Assembly (NCBI RefSeq): GCF_007859755.1
Contig: NZ_SJPF01000002.1
Coordinates: forward strand, 329,729 to 393,728
DNA from: Blastopirellula retiformator
GTDB taxonomy: Bacteria; Planctomycetota; Planctomycetia; Pirellulales; Pirellulaceae
Direction of reading: 5' to 3'
Length of the DNA: 64,000 bases
This document shows, one piece after another, positions 62,716-64,000 of the stretch. How positions within the stretch are numbered: the stretch's first letter is position 1; each line of letters opens with the position of its first letter. A program made the position numbers and the translations under genes. The notes beneath the pieces were generated by a model. It saw nothing but the letters and a program-made list of their open reading frames with translations. It made no database searches and was not told where the DNA came from.

Positions 62716-64000
62716 ATGAGCCATTTCGCTAATCGCCGCTTCCCCTTGCCAGCTTTCCTGACCGTGATGTTGCTGGGATTGGCCCTGGGGCCGGTCTACG
62801 AATGTCGGGCCGCCGAGCCCGGCGAAAGCGACCAGGTGGCCAGCAGCGACTTGCAGTTGACCACGCCGCAGATGCCTGACGACCTGCAAGGCGCCGCGCG
62901 TGATCTGAACGAGCGAATGAGCGCTGGCGTCGACCCCGTCGATAACGCCGCCGTCCATCTGGTGCGATTGTTGGGCGACGGCGTGTTCGACCCGGGTCTG
63001 AAGGAGCAATCATTGGCGATGCTGGGGGTCGAATCGCTCGGCCAGGCGCCGCCGCGGTTCGTTTATTTTGAAAGCTTTATTGCGAGGGCTGCGCCGCAAG
63101 ATGGGCAACAGCGTCAAGCGCTTTTGACGCGACTGACGAAGCAGTTTCGGGCGGCGAACGGTGCGCATTGGCAAAGTAAGGATTCTCCGGAACTCGCTCA
63201 GTACCTGGCCGCCAACGAAGCGGCGCTGGATGAACTGGTTCGCATTTCCAAATTGCCGGAGTACTACGCCCCGATCCTGACGATCGAGAAGCCGCCGACG
63301 CTGCTTGGCGCGTCGTACGCGATCGAACGGCGTATCCCTTACCTGGGACAATGCCTGGCGATTCGCGCGACGCACCGGATGGCGGAAGGAGAGTTTGACG
63401 GCGCGGTCAGCGACCTGATCGCCTGTCACCGGTTGGCGAATTTGCTGGCCAAGGGGTCGCCGCTGGACGTTTCGCTCGCCAAGGCGCACTGGACCGACGC
63501 GTATGCGTTTCAGGCCGAATGGGCAATGTTAGCGAGCGGCAAGTTGACCGCCGATCAAGCCAGGCAGTTGCAGAAAGCGATTCAAGACCTGTCGTCGATC
63601 GCCGCGGCGGAAACTGCCGCCGATGTTGGCGAACGGTTGATTGTGCGGCAAGAGATTGAAGCGATGGCGCAACATGATGAAGCGCTGTATGCCTTCTTCG
63701 ACTGGACGCCGGCTAAACATGCCGAGCAGTTGAAAGCGCTGCGCGACGCCAAGATTGATTGGAACCTGGCCCAGAAGCGAGCCAACGAAGTTCAGGACGA
63801 AACGGTCTCTACCTTATTGATGTCCGACAGCAAACGGCAGAACGAGGAGATCGAGCGTCTCAACGAAGAGCTGGATCAATGGCGGAAGCGAACCGACGCC
63901 GACGAGACGACGTTGCTCGAAGCGCTCCAGGCCGATCACGCCGCCGGCAGCCGCTGGATCGGCGAGGCGGTCGCCTTGGCGCTGCGAACCAACATCTGGC
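62716..64000 (+). CDS. Exported protein of unknown function, 3' end outside window
   Basis: An open frame from the ATG at 62716 runs without a stop to the window edge (428 codons), so it was not closed within the window. The N terminus looks like a signal peptide (FPLPAFLTVMLLGLALG, then PVYECRAAEPGE). The rest is predominantly helical and Gln/Ala/Asp-rich, with segments such as RAAPQDGQQRQALLTRLTKQ and a coiled-coil stretch near residues 370-410 (KRQNEEIERLNEELDQWRKR). I do not recognise a family. Codon usage and lack of stops over 1.28 kb support a real gene. Confidence 0.82.
   Translation, partial: MSHFANRRFPLPAFLTVMLLGLALGPVYECRAAEPGESDQVASSDLQLTTPQMPDDLQGAARDLNERMSAGVDPVDNAAVHLVRLLGDGVFDPGLKEQSLAMLGVESLGQAPPRFVYFESFIARAAPQDGQQRQALLTRLTKQFRAANGAHWQSKDSPELAQYLAANEAALDELVRISKLPEYYAPILTIEKPPTLLGASYAIERRIPYLGQCLAIRATHRMAEGEFDGAVSDLIACHRLANLLAKGSPLDVSLAKAHWTDAYAFQAEWAMLASGKLTADQARQLQKAIQDLSSIAAAETAADVGERLIVRQEIEAMAQHDEALYAFFDWTPAKHAEQLKALRDAKIDWNLAQKRANEVQDETVSTLLMSDSKRQNEEIERLNEELDQWRKRTDADETTLLEALQADHAAGSRWIGEAVALALRTNIW

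Noticed and set aside
62353-63009. N-terminal extension of the minus-strand gene at 61552-62352
   Set aside because: The extension overlaps the start of the divergent exported-protein gene and lacks a ribosome site; the internal ATG with GGAGG is better.

Overview
The window looks like chromosomal DNA of a planctomycete, most likely Pirellulaceae (Blastopirellula/Rhodopirellula type). The evidence is the gene content: a DUF1559 prepilin-like protein, a very large SGNH/dehydrogenase/cytochrome c fusion, ThuA-like proteins, a Cys-type sulfatase, a secreted peroxidase with the N-terminal motif of planctomycete exported proteins, and long runs of MoxR/vWA genes. This is inference from protein families; no rRNA or other phylogenetic marker is present. 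I see no tRNA, rRNA, CRISPR array, transposase or phage gene.

Layout. (1) 1-1960: the 3' end of a TROVE/Ro60 (Rsr) gene, an intergenic region holding a strong terminator and a 30-bp perfect inverted repeat, then an RtcB RNA ligase, i.e. an RNA-repair locus. (2) 1961-7955: a ThuA-like protein and a 1639-aa exported SGNH-dehydrogenase-HEAT-PA14-dihaem fusion. (3) 8146-16146: a five-gene minus-strand operon SWIM / HEAT / MoxR AAA+ / DUF5682 / vWA, resembling E. coli yehLMPQ plus an added HEAT protein. (4) 16344-21338: exported HEAT-repeat, small secreted, Gly-rich and SnoaL-like proteins. (5) 21820-28842: VOC protein, GGCT-like protein, class I amidotransferase-like protein, exported Ntn hydrolase, a divergent XylR-type regulator, and a DUF1559 protein with a small lipoprotein. 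(6) 29316-33822: a peroxidase whose two sequence blocks are in swapped order, and an esterase. (7) 34058-43516: a glucan-metabolism region (amylosucrase, a ROK-HAD fusion, GH15 glycosidase) with a sulfatase, an MtfA-like peptidase and a rhomboid-like protein; two inverted copies of a ~155-bp intergenic repeat flank part of it. (8) 43824-62352: a long minus-strand run built around a membrane MoxR/DUF58/BatA-vWA/DUF4159 complex, with a metalloprotease-TPR protein, a second vWA protein, a huge coiled-coil membrane protein, an amidotransferase-like vWA protein, a caspase-like protein and a ThuA-like protein. (9) 62716-64000: the start of an unrecognised exported protein that runs off the end.

The main themes are two independent MoxR-vWA chaperone-type modules, one cytoplasmic (Yeh-like) and one membrane-bound, plus the vWA half of the TROVE protein. 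The most unusual single gene is the peroxidase at 29316-32717: the block with the distal haem histidine, normally N-terminal, lies C-terminal to the block with the proximal histidine.
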